Positions 44,905 through 54,890 of a DNA stretch of 64,000 nt are shown here, one piece after another (positions within the stretch are counted from its first letter, which is position 1; the number at the start of each line of letters is the position of its first letter). Origin of the DNA: Neoarius graeffei (lineage: Eukaryota; Chordata; Actinopteri; Siluriformes; Ariidae). Under the pieces are notes generated by a model. It ran no database searches, was not told the origin of the DNA, and was given only the letters and a program-made list of their open reading frames with translations. The DNA is taken from the NCBI RefSeq assembly GCF_027579695.1, contig NC_083587.1, forward strand, positions 61,720,738 to 61,784,737, read 5' to 3'. The position numbers and the translations under genes are program-made.

Positions 44905-46030
44905 TACCGGTACGAAAGTGGTATAACTGTATCGATACAAAGTATACCGGTACAGTTTAGTGCATCTGTCCACACTAGCGAGAAATGTTTGTGGTTTTCT
45001 TTCACGGTAGTTGAAATGTGCGTGCGTGAAATGTTTCCGTGGTTACCGAGTAACTTCCTTCCAAGAATATGGCGGATGAAACAACGTGTGTGTGCTTTTT
45101 GTTGTCAGTGTACAGTCTGTATTTCTGGTGGTCATTTATTCAGTCGAATCGTATAAAACGCGCGAGGCAGTTGAGAAAGAAACAAACTAATCTCCGTCAC
45201 ACACATCGATTGAGGTGTGTGACTTTACGCATGCGCATTATATTTGTATCGATACAGAACCGCTTCATCTGTCCACACTACAGCAAAGCGCTACAGTACC
45301 GATACTGTACCGGCACGAAACCCATACATTTGTGGGTTTCGTACCGATACAGTTATACCGGTATAGTTGCTAGTGTGGACTAGCCTGGGCCCGCCCATCC
45401 TAAGTGTGACGCAACACGGGGGGCTGTTGCGAACTTAGTCTAGTCTGGCAAGGCAAGCTATCTCCAGCTCTTCCAAGCTCCCGAAAAATCGGGAGCCAAT
45501 CAACTTTGAGCATCTCCAACGGCCCTGGGTAGAGGCGTGTTCAAGGCAGTGACGTAGTAGAACTGCGACCGGAAGCCATAGATTTACAGAATCTATGCCG
45601 GAAGCACTTCATTCACTAGAAACATTACGAACATGGAGCAGCGGCAAGCCTTTGACACAGCGGTAGATGCTGTATTGAAAGCATTCAACGGGAAGTTCTC
45701 ATTGAAAACGGAGCAAAGAGCAGCCCTGGAGGTATTTATCTTCTTCCTCTTACTCAAGCAGTTTCCGTCGCGTCACATACGTCAGAGGAAAGAGTGATGT
45801 GATTGGTTTAAGCTTCGTCACAGCCTTTTCTGGCTTTGACCAGTAGCAAACTGAGGCATTTCAGGGAGGCGGGTCAACCACGCGCTTTGGGAAACGGTTG
45901 GGCTTAATATCTTTGCCAGACCAAATGCTCGCAGAGCTTTGAAGTTGCGTTAGCCAGACTAAGTGTGGACAGGTGTTGCGGTAGGAAAGTAGTATCGTAT
46001 CGGTACAAAATCCCTAGTGTGGGCAGGGTA
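44905..46030. mobile_element. Element with TACCGGTATAACTGTATCG subterminal repeats and a nested insertion
   Basis: Copies of TACCGGTAC, GTATCGATACA and ATACCGGTATAG occur at 44905-44955, 45240-45370 and 45990-46015 in both orientations, each near CCACACTAG or CTAGTGTGG. This suggests a DNA transposon with inverted subterminal repeats. A second element (about 45382-45962) interrupts it. The exact ends are not resolved. Confidence 0.5.
45382..45962 (+). mobile_element. Nested element with a short helicase-like exon
   Basis: Starts near TAGCCTGGGCCCGCCCATCC and ends near GCGTTAGCCAGACTA, weakly inverted ends. ATG at 45633 opens MEQRQAFDTAVDAVLKAFNG then KFSLKTEQRAALEVFIFF. This resembles the segment ahead of the ATPase motif in fish RecQ-like helicase ORFs (Lys-Glu-Gln-x-x-Ala-Leu pattern). 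GTATTTAT after GAG is a possible donor. The assignment is tentative. Confidence 0.4.
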
Positions 46031-46830
46031 ATAGTCGTGTTTAATGTTAGTTTGTGTGTTAGTTTACGGCACAGCTGCTGTAACTGGTTGTTTCTTCCCC
46101 CACCCTCCCTTTTTTTTTTTTTTTTAAATGTAAACTTAATGTGGATTAGACAAGATCGAAACTTGTCATGTTAACAAACAAACCTGAAGACAATTCCAGC
46201 TTGTTATAAATCTGACACTGGAGACTCCTTCCATCAATGTGTCCTCACAGAAATTCCTGTCCAAGTTGTTGCTATAGAAACACCACCATGTTCGATTAGA
46301 AAGAACGCATTAATATTAACCTGCGATTTGTTGTTCTAGAAACCGAATGAACACTTTTCGACCGACAGGGATTGAGGTTTATACCCATCAGGTTGTCGAA
46401 CACGACACTGTAGTTGTACCAACCAACCAGTCAGCAGTTTCTTTCCTGTTCAGAATGACTGCAGCATCACGATTTCCTGTCGTTCGGTTTTGTCTCCGCC
46501 AAATCAGACCTATTTCAAAGCGGTTAACCTGGCCTGTGATCACGCGCATGCGCGAACAGTCACGTACGTGCTTGCTCACACACACACAGTCGCACTAACA
46601 CACTGTGCAGCAGCCAATAAGCTGCGTCGCTCGATTCACCACTAACTGACAGGAAACCACAGTGGGAGCTCCGTTATTTGCTTGTCTGATCCGAGCCACG
46701 TTTTGTTTTGTTTGTTTCTAACCCTCATGTTTTCTAATCTTATTGTAACACATTTATTGTTTTTACATTGTGTTGCTCCTTATCTCACACTGATTTCAGC
46801 ATGCTAAGTTTGTGTGTTTCTGTTTTGTAG

Positions 46831-46851
46831 AGCTGACTCGGTCGAAGGCAT
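46831..46851 (+). CDS. septin7: Septin 7 21-nt microexon (probable cassette)
   Basis: Flanked by TGTTTTGTAG and GTAAGTG. It supplies the third base of a Lys codon, then ADSVEG, then AT of a Met codon completed by exon 11. Because exon 10 ends in AA and exon 11 starts with G, both inclusion (LTK-ADSVEGM-SPLAQ) and skipping (LTK-SPLAQ) keep the frame. The skipped form matches the commonest human septin 7 protein. It inserts a short acidic linker exactly between the GTPase domain and the coiled coil. Inclusion is inferred from the splice sites; I have no transcript. Confidence 0.75.
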
Positions 46852-47599
46852 GTAAGTGTGTTTTTGTCTGGTTTTTTTTTTCTTTCCTTCCCCAAGCAAA
46901 ACCGTTTCTCTCTCCTGCACTGGTGATGGCGTCCTGTAGTGTCTGTCGGGTTTTTTTTTTTTTCCTCTCTCCTCCCCACTTCCTTTTCTGACAGCTTGAA
47001 AAAAAAATGCTCATGCAGTGAAGTCAGACACGAGAGAGCCACGATTAGGTCCTAAATCTAAAACAGAATTTAAATTGATTTAATTATTGGCATGATTTTG
47101 TATACAGTACGACACGGTTGTTTGGTTGCCTCTGAGTGATGGCCAACCAGCTTCGTCAAATCAGACTCCAGAGTAGGCCTGGGAATCTTTAATTCGCTGT
47201 TGCTGATGATGAGCTCATTAGTTGTCTGTCATTTTTCAGATAATTGATTTTATGATCATTTTTTTCATTCCATTGTTGCCTTTTAAATTGATTCCTCGAT
47301 GCAGCTCTATAGGTTTAGGTTGAGGCGATGTCTCCGCCTGCTGTTTTGCCTATTTGTTGACACTCCATCTGTCTGCTTAACTTGCTAATCTCCAATCAGC
47401 ATGCGAGTTTTTTTTTTTCTTTGCTTTTTAACCTGCAATTATCCGTCGAGCCTGTGTCAGTGGAAAATGTGGGAAAACCTGGAATGTTGGATGGATATTT
47501 CTCTTCCTGGTTTCCTCACTGCTATTCATGAGAACTCTAGCTTTGGTCTGTCAGCTGTCTGTCCATGAAGTTCTGCAGATGTCCGTTTCTCTCAAACAC

Positions 47600-48226
47600 C
47601 TCTGTGTGTGTGCCTCGCCCCGCCTCGCCTCGCCTCTCTGTATCTGTGTCCCACCCCCCCATGTGTCTCTCTCTCTCTATATATCTGTCTCCCACCCACC
47701 CTATCTCTCCATATCTGTGTGCCTCTCTGTGTCTCCCCCCCCCTCTGTGTTTGTGTGTATATCTGTCTCCCACCCACCCTATCCCTCTCCCTCTGTGTCC
47801 ACCCCCTGTCTCTCTCTGTCTCCCACCCACCCTATCTCTCTGTATCTGTGTGCCTCTCTGTATCCCCCCCCCATGTGCCTCTCTGTATCTGTGTGCCTCT
47901 CTCTCTGTGTGTATCTGTCTCCCCCCTCTATGTGCCTCTCTGTATCTGTCTCCCACCCTCTCTCTCTCTCTCTCTCCCCCTCTGTGTCCACCCCCTGTCT
48001 CTGTCTCTCTCCCTCCCCCTCTCTGGATGTCTCCCACCCATCCTCTGTCTCTCTCTCTCTCTGTGTCCCTCTCTCTGTATCTGTCTCCCACCCACCCTCT
48101 CTCTGTGTCTCTCTCTGTATCTGTCTCCCACCCACCCTCTCTCTCTCTCTCTCTCTGTATCTGTCTCCCACCCAGTCTCTCTCTGTGTCTCTCTCTCTGT
48201 ATCTGTCTCCCACCCACCCTCTCTCT

Positions 48227-48264
<38 letters not shown>

Positions 48265-48280
48265 CTGTCTCCCACCCATC

Positions 48281-48328
<48 letters not shown>

Positions 48329-48549
48329 CTGTCTCCCACCCACCCACCCTCTCTCTCTTTCTGGATGTCTCTCTGTGTCCCTCTCTCTGTATCTGTCTCC
48401 CACCCACCCTCTCTCTGTGTGTGTCTCTCTATCTGTCTCCCACCCATCCTCTCTGTGTGTGTGTGTGTCTCTCTCTCTCTCTCTCTGTGTATCTGTCTCC
48501 CACCCACCCTATCCCTCTCTCCCTCCCTCCCTTTGTGTCCACCCCCCTG

Positions 48550-48587
<38 letters not shown>

Positions 48588-48604
48588 CCCCCCCCCCTTT
48601 CTGG

Positions 48605-48656
<52 letters not shown>

Positions 48657-49050
48657 CCCTCTCTCTGTATCTGTCTCCCACCCACCCTCTCTCTGTATCT
48701 GTCTCTCTCTCTCTGTGTCCCTCTCTCTGTATTTGTCTCCCACCCATGTGTCCCTCTATCTGTCTCCCACCCACCTATCTCTCCTCTCTGTCCCTTTCTG
48801 TATCTGTCTCCCACCCACCCTATCTGTCTTTCTCTCCCTCTGTGTGCGCCTCTCTGTATATCCGTCTCCCCCCCGCCTCTCTGTATATCTCTGTCCCTCA
48901 CCCACCCCATCTCTCAAGCTCTCTTCCCCCCCCGCCTCTCTGTATATCTGTCTCCCACCCACCCTATCTTTCAATCTCTCCCCTCTCTCTCTGTATCTGT
49001 CCCTCACCCACCCCATCTCTCAGTTTCTCTCTCTCTTTCTCTCTTCCCCT
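47600..49050. repeat. 1.4-kb CT-rich compound microsatellite/minisatellite
   Basis: Runs of (CT)n alternate with GTATCTGTCTCCCACCCACC, a unit recurring dozens of times at 40-80 bp spacing. The whole tract is almost free of A on the septin 7 sense strand except within ATCT and CCCACC. It fills most of the intron between the 21-nt microexon and exon 11. Long open frames on both strands here are repeat artefacts. Confidence 0.97.
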
Positions 49051-49152
49051 GACCATCTCTATCGCAGTACCACTGTAATGTAATAATTCCTGCAGTGTGT
49101 CCTCTGGTTTGTGACTCTTGTGCACGCGTGTGTATGCCGGTGTGTCCCCCAG

Positions 49153-49288
49153 GAGCCCTCTGGCGCAGATGGAGGAGGAAAGGCGAGAGCATGTGACTAA
49201 GATGAAGAAGATGGAGATGGAAATGGAGCAGGTGTTCGAGATGAAAGTCAAAGAGAAGGTCCAGAAGCTGAAAGACTCCGAGGCAGAG
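49153..49288 (+). CDS. septin7: Septin 7 coding exon 11 (coiled coil, part 1)
   Basis: Encodes [20 protein letters not shown] and on through [25 protein letters not shown], a heptad-rich charged helix. The septin 7 C-terminal coiled coil pairs with that of its filament neighbour. The acceptor is GTCCCCCAG, about 100 nt after the end of a 1.4-kb CT-rich repeat. The donor is GTACGG. It ends in phase 0. Confidence 0.95.
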
Positions 49289-49420
49289 GTACGGCTTTCG
49301 CACAGCTCTTCCACGAGCACTGCCATTTAAAGGTTTTCCGAGCAAAGCACTTGGATTTTACAGCTGTGTGCAAAAGTTTAGGCACCCTTGATCTGAGCTC
49401 TGATTTTCCCCGCCGTGCAG

Positions 49421-49560
49421 CTGCAGCGGCGTCACGAGCAGATGAAGAAGAACCTGGAGGCTCAGCACAGGGAGCTCGAGGAAAGGAGACGTCAGTTCGA
49501 GGACGAGAGGGTGAACTGGGAGACCCAGCAGCGCATCCTCGAGCAGCAGAGACTCGACAG
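49421..49560 (+). CDS. septin7: Septin 7 coding exon 12 (coiled coil, part 2)
   Basis: Encodes [20 protein letters not shown] and on through [26 protein letters not shown]. It continues the coiled coil. The intron before it is only 132 nt. The acceptor is GCCGTGCAG and the donor is GTCAGC. It ends in phase 2. Confidence 0.95.
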
Positions 49561-50728
49561 GTCAGCACCAACATCACAGCTGTGTGTGTGTGTAACAAGT
49601 CGCCTCCTTGTCCATTAGAGGGCGCTGTTTATCCAGTTTTGTGTGTCATTGAAAAATACTATTTTGTACAAGCTAAAGGGACCATATAGAGAAAAGCAAC
49701 TAAACATTTCTGGATATCATGGCATCCTGTAATATTTTGCATACTGACATGAGATGAGATCAAGCTCAGAAATGGAAAAATGTGAATTTAGGATGTTTGA
49801 CTCAACTGTTATATAATCAACAGATTTTACAAAATCACGTTGAGTTTAGAGGTACTTTAATAAAAATATTGTAAAGTAAATGGGATCGCGCACACGGTGA
49901 AACAACAGTTTCCTGTCGGTCATTTGCAGTGTATCGCTTCTTCCGGTGGGTGGGTGTGGTCATTTGAGGCGAGAACTCAAATCTGTCGTCAACGGTTAGA
50001 AATCTGATTTGCACGATTTTCCTGTTTGTATTTTCAGCTCTCTTTAAGACGGGTTACAAATGAACATAGATGGATAAAACATTTGCTACACTTAAAATAA
50101 AAAAAAATTTAAAGAAATGAAATTGAGTTATGTATTCCAGCCAGGCCATGCTCTTCAAGTCTACATCTGTGTCGACTAGTTTTGTCATCTAACAAACTTC
50201 AGTTATGTAAAGAAACAGGTTTTAAGATGGCTTCAGGGATCAAAATCGCAAACGAGGACTGAAACCAGCAACGACAGGCTTTTTATTTTTTTTTTTAATT
50301 AATTTTTTTTTTAAATAAAATTAGTTGTCATATAGTGTAACGTATCAAATTAGAGCGTGAAGATCTGAATTGAAAACTCGTTTAATTTTGTAAATATATC
50401 TTTAAAAAAAAAGTTATGAACATTTTGAAGATCCGGTGTTTTTATAAAATGTCCATTTCTGTCCGTTGCCCTGATCACAAACCAGCAACCATTTTCCATT
50501 GGTTTAATTTTCCATTCGTGAGAAAAAAAACTTCAATCAGAAATTAATAGATCAAAAAGCCAAAAATAGAGATTTAGAATTGAGTTTCAGGGTAGGTGTT
50601 CGAGATGAAGGCAGCTTCTTGTAGATCACAATTCTGCACCGCGAAGGCTTAGAAGTAACACGTCAGTGAAATTGGTCCATCCTTTGTGTTTAAACGTAAA
50701 AGCCAGACTTTATTGGGTATGTTCAGGT
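49561..50728. other. Septin 7 last intron, proximal part
   Basis: A/T-rich sequence with A and T homopolymers. No gene or terminal repeats recognised. Confidence 0.5.
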
Positions 50729-51145
50729 TAAAGTGCATATCACGGGTAAATTCAGGAGCAAGATCAATGTAATTCTCCTATTTTATATTAAACTTTGGTC
50801 AAATATCTGTCACATGCTTTGCATTTTGTGGAATTTTTTTTACCTTGCGCAATACCAGAAAAATTCAGTTGAAATCAAGCCATTTGAGGCGAATTGCCTG
50901 TGTAGACCAAGCGCTCCCATTTCTCTCTCATTGTGCGGTCTTTTGGGAAACGATGAGTACTAATCCCATCAAGATCGGACGCCTCTGAAAAAACTTGGCA
51001 TTTGGATTTCCCGGCAAACGTTGATTTTCGTGACGTCGCGTGCAGGACGCCTCCTTCTGAATCCTACGTCAGCGCTGGTTTGTTTATGAGAAAACGACCT
51101 GGTGGTTTTCAGCAAATTTCTTCAATGTTATTGCGTAATTATTAA

Positions 51146-51851
51146 AGGAACAGTCCACCGTACTTCCATAATGAAATATGCTCTTATCTGAATTGAGACG
51201 AGCTGCTCCGTACCTCTCCGAGCTTTGCGCGACCTCCCAGTCAGTCAGACGCGCTGTCACTCCTGTTAGCAATGTAGCTAGGCTCAGCATGGCCAATGGT
51301 ATTTTTTGGGGCTGTAGTTAGATGCGACCAAACTCTTCCGCGTTTTTCCTGTTTACATAGGTTTATATGACCAGTGATATGAAACAAGTTCAGTTACACA
51401 AATTGAAACGTAGCGATTTTCTATGCTATGGAAAGTCCGCACTATGACAGGCGTACTAACACCTTCTGCGCGCTTCGGCAGCGCATTGATATCTGAGCTC
51501 CGTATCAATGCGCTGTCGAAGCGCGCAGAAGGTGTTAGTACGCCTGTCATTATAGTGCCGACTTTCCATAGCATAGAAAATCGCCACGTTTCAATTTGTG
51601 TAACTGAACTTGTTTCACATCACTGGTCATATAAACCTATGTAAACAGGAAAAACGCGGAAGAGTTTGGTCGCATCTAACTACAGCCCCAAAAAATACCA
51701 TTGGCCATGCTGAGCCTAGCTACATTGCTAACAGGAGTGACAGCGCGTCTGACTGACTGGGAGGTCGCGCAAAGCTCGGACAGGTACGGAGCAGCTCGTC
51801 TCAATCCAGATAAGAGCATGTTTCATTATGGAAGTACGGTGGACTGTTCCT
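51146..51851. mobile_element. 706-bp Kolobok-type foldback MITE
   Basis: Termini AGGAACAGTCCACCGTACTT and AAGTACGGTGGACTGTTCCT, flanked by TTAA on both sides. The arms, about 345 bp each, are nearly identical and meet at a loop of about 15 bp near 51497. Comparison with Kolobok copy 1 shows the uninterrupted target ATTATTAAAATGG. Confidence 0.93.
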
Positions 51852-51856
51852 TTAAA

Positions 51857-52026
51857 ATGGTTAACAGATGTATCGTAGGAGGGTGTAGCAACACCAATCT
51901 TGATGGGATTAGTACTCATCATTTCCCAAAAGACCGGACAATGAGAGAGAAATGTGAGCGCTTGGTCTACACAGGCTGTGCACTGAAACCGTGCAAAGCT
52001 CGCGCAGCCTGCTGGCGCTTCCGCAG
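51857..52026 (+). pseudogene. THAP-domain exon of Kolobok copy 2
   Basis: MVNRCIVGGCSNTNLDGIST then HHFPKDRTMREKCERLVYTG: the C-x4-C pair and the FPKD motif of THAP fingers. The Trp that follows in THAP domains, present in copy 1 as REKWERLVYTG, is Cys here. GTAACG at 52027 after CCGCAG is a plausible donor. Confidence 0.8.
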
Positions 52027-52455
52027 GTAACGTCACGAATCTGGCTCCAGACTCCCTTGGGATTTTTCCAGACGCGTTTTGTTATTTTATTTTTTTCTGC
52101 TGTAGACAGATGGCCTTGTGCAAAATTACCCTTCTGGATGAGTGTGTAAAGGGACATAGTTTCATATAAAAAAAACAAAAAAAACCCCACAAAATTGGTC
52201 CAGAATATGCACTTCAAATTGTGGACACCGAGCAGACTAATGACGGTCAAACTTTTTTTCTGTTCATTCTCTTCAAAACAGCATCGCTGGTTTATACACC
52301 ACCTCGTGTCCGTCCCCCCGGTCCATGAAAAAATATTCAGAAAATCATTGATTTTTAGAAAGGATACAAAATTTTCCTCAGTGATCCGATCTTTCGTGGG
52401 AACTCGACAGCAAAGCGTTCAGTTGATTTTTTTTTTTATTGGAAAAAACAAGTCA

Positions 52456-52571
52456 ACATGTGACCTGGCGACTTGTCGAGGGTGTACCTCGCCGCTCACC
52501 CATAGTCAGCTGGGATAAGCTCCAGCTTGCCTGCGACTCTGTAGAGCAGGGTAAACCGGCTACAGATAACG
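52456..52571 (+). mobile_element. SINE 3' fragment
   Basis: GTGACCTGGCGACTTGTCGA through AGTCAGCTGGGATAAGCTCC to GGCTACAGATAACG, diverged from the other copies. The head is absent. Confidence 0.8.
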
Positions 52572-53148
52572 CATGGCTGGAACAAGTCAACACGAGAGAT
52601 TCGACCACAAGGTGTGAATCAGGAGTTTCAAGCTGATTGAACCAACAGTGAGCAAACTGGAAGCAAAACGCACGGACCGGTGACGAATATCACTAAAAAA
52701 AAAAAAACAAGATTGTGGTGCTTGTGAGTTTTTGGTGTGTTGCATTACATGATGTTAAATGCTTAAAGTGAAAAATTCATCACAGCGCTGCACGAAATTA
52801 ACAATATATTCCGTAAATGTTATTTATTCTCAAATGGACACTTGTTTTATGTAGATTAAACACTTTAAAGGCCGAACGAAAACATGCCGTTCTCCCATAC
52901 AGACGTACAGGAGGTTGATCAGAGCAGCGGCGTGCTGTCAAGCCTATCTTTCTTTCCCTGAGTGGCAGGACCAACCGATGATCGAGTTGTGGGACCGGGC
53001 CCTCGGTGTGGCTCTCGGTCACTTGCCTAATTTTACTTGTCGCATCAAAGAATAAATGGGAAAACACACACCAGTGTCATGATGTGTTTAAATGTTTATC
53101 ACACGTTTTAGTTCCTGATTAACACACATGCTTCCTTTTTTTCAACAG

Positions 53149-53188
53149 GACTTTGGAAAAGAAACAGAAAAAAGGGAAGATATTTTAA
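53149..53188 (+). CDS. septin7: Septin 7 terminal coding exon
   Basis: Encodes RTLEKKQKKGKIF and then TAA at 53186. The basic KKxKKGKIF tail is diagnostic of septin 7. The acceptor is TTTTTTCAACAG. The intron before it is about 3.6 kb and holds a Kolobok-type element. Confidence 0.95.
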
Positions 53189-53945
53189 AAACCGCTTGCA
53201 AGAAGACAGTGTTGTTCATCGCCGCTTCCCCGAGCTCCTAATGTCTGCCATAAAAACCGCATTCGGCTCACAGCTGGATGTGCATACACAGCTGGGTGTG
53301 GACTAAAGCCAAACTATTAAGTGTGTGTGTGTGTGTGTGTACACATGCCAAAATCTGTACTCTTATCGTTTTTACCACCTGACCTCTGATACAGTTTTCT
53401 TTGATTGTTGTTGCCTACCATGGTGTCAAAAACAAAAAATGTTCACAAGGTGTGTGTGTGTCCCGATATAAATTAAAAACATTGAGTTATGCAGAGTGAA
53501 ATGGAAACTAGACCACTCCGGAGCCGTTCATTAAACCGTTGTCTCTCTCCTCAGACCACTTAATTATAGCTTCATTAATATTTCAGCTAGTTTATTTTTA
53601 TATATATATATATAAAATATTATCTATGTATGAATGTGTATCCGGAGCCAGTTAAAGTCTTAAATGCTCTTGGGGTGTTTTGTTTTTCCCTCGCTCAATG
53701 TTTGATGACTCGGACGGTTTTGTAAAAGATTTGACCTGATGTTCATGTGATCGCTGTGATTAAACAGCAGTGATTTCCAGTGTTTGTTTAAAGCTGTGTA
53801 AAGTTACACCTGATGTGTTCTTTTGGAAAAGAAAAAAAAGTAAGGCATATTTTCACCTTTTGGTTACGTATTCCTTTTTCTGTATTTTTATTTTTTCATT
53901 TGTTATTGTACAGTCACTTAATAAATGTGTGATGCAGAGTGAGGT
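53189..53945 (+). other. septin7: Septin 7 3' UTR with polyadenylation signal
   Basis: About 750 nt of non-coding sequence with a short (GT)n run at 53322 and a (TA)n run near 53600. AATAAA occurs at 53920, followed by G/T-rich sequence, a plausible cleavage region near 53940. An earlier cluster near 53530-53560 lacks a clean AATAAA. Confidence 0.7.
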
Positions 53946-54307
53946 AATGTTACACGCTGATGTTTCCACAGTCTAAGCAGTGTTTTTTTTTTTTCTTCCC
54001 CACTTTTTATCGTAATGTTTAATTGATTTATGGTGGAACTCGATTTATCCTTCAGTAAAAACACATCTGGACAAAATACCATACAGTTCTTCATGCATTT
54101 CATTACCTTTCCCAGACCGACCTCGGATTATAAAGAGGTCGACGTTCCATAGTGTTGATTCAGAAGTTAATGGTATCCCCAGAGAATGGATGAGAATAAT
54201 TTTGAGGTTGACTTTGTGCACAATGATTCAGATTTTCCAGCCACATGTGAAAGGATTCATCTTTTGTCTGATTAAGGGTTTTTTGTTTTTTTGTTTTTTT
54301 TAATATA

Positions 54308-54691
54308 CAGGGTGTCTCAAAAAAAAAATTTACTCACACTTTGAATGACGAGAGAACCTTTATTTATGAAGATAATGAAATGGAATAGCTTCGAATACAG
54401 AAGACAAATGTAATCGAAGAATCATGTTCGCAAATGTTCAAATTGATGACCGTTATTGTCCAGACAACGCTGATACCGCGCACCAAGGGATTCGCAAACG
54501 TCACGAAACAGGTCATTAGGAATATCGCGACATTGTCTTTCAATTTCCAATTTCAATGCATCAATTGTTCTTGGTTTGGTGCGATAATTTCCTGCCATGC
54601 TGTGATTAATTAATTACACCTGCAACACAAAAAAGGCAGCATGTTAGGGACAGTTAAAGTGTGAGTACATATTTTTTTTTGAGACACCCTG
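54308..54691 (-). mobile_element. Mariner-like MITE, 384 bp, TA target site
   Basis: Termini CAGGGTGTCTCAAAAAAAA and TTTTTTTTGAGACACCCTG continue as inverted repeats for about 38 bp and are flanked by TA. The minus strand encodes a transposase C-terminus, MAGNYRTKPRTIDALKLEIE then RQCRDIPNDLFRDVCESLGA and RYQRCLDNNGHQFEHL. This is the pattern seen at the end of IS630/Tc1/mariner transposases. It is an internally deleted element. Confidence 0.85.
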
Positions 54692-54890
54692 TATATAAAG
54701 AGCAGGTGAAGCTGTAGATTTTCACCCAAGCTAAATAGCAGATGTATCTAATAGTCATTTGAAGACAAAGGACCGCTAAACAAGTGAATTCAGGTCCGAC
54801 TCCTGTTCAGTTCGAATAAAAGCCTTTAACCGTACCAGCCCTTTGGATGAGACCCTGTCCTTCCTTATGAATGTCAAAAATTACACACAG

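Larger units (their letters stand above)
50732..52213 (+). mobile_element. Kolobok-type THAP element, copy 2, with a nested Kolobok foldback
   Basis: Termini AGTGCATATCACGGGTAAAT and GGTCCAGAATATGCACT, flanked by TTAA on the left and TCAA on the right, one base decayed. It carries a THAP exon on the + strand (51857). A piece of the same THAP exon occurs in inverted orientation at about 50905-50985. A foldback element occupies 51146-51851. Confidence 0.85.
7380..53945 (+). other. septin7: septin 7 gene, whole transcription unit
   Basis: Septin 7 is a filament-forming GTPase. Septins assemble into hetero-oligomers, in which septin 7 is a near-invariant member, and act at the cell cortex, cytokinetic ring, cilia and actin-rich structures. 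Thirteen coding segments from 11788 to 53188, microexon included, all have AG acceptors and GT donors. They join in one frame to 422 residues plus a TAA stop. Human septin 7 has about 437 residues, so only the first 15-25 residues are unaccounted for. Motifs in order, counted from the QQKN segment: P-loop GESGLGKST (35-43), switch-I Thr in KKTVQ (68), DTPGFGD (91-97), AKAD (172-175), GRQYPWG (242-248), coiled coil (about 320-410), C-terminal GKIF. Teleosts carry two septin 7 paralogues (a and b); I cannot tell which this is. The outer limits are estimates. Confidence 0.95.

Noticed and set aside
47528..49083. Open frames up to 516 codons on both strands
   Set aside because: They arise from the CT-rich array, giving only Ser/Leu/Pro or Arg/Glu/Gly repeats. 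The tract is intronic in septin 7.
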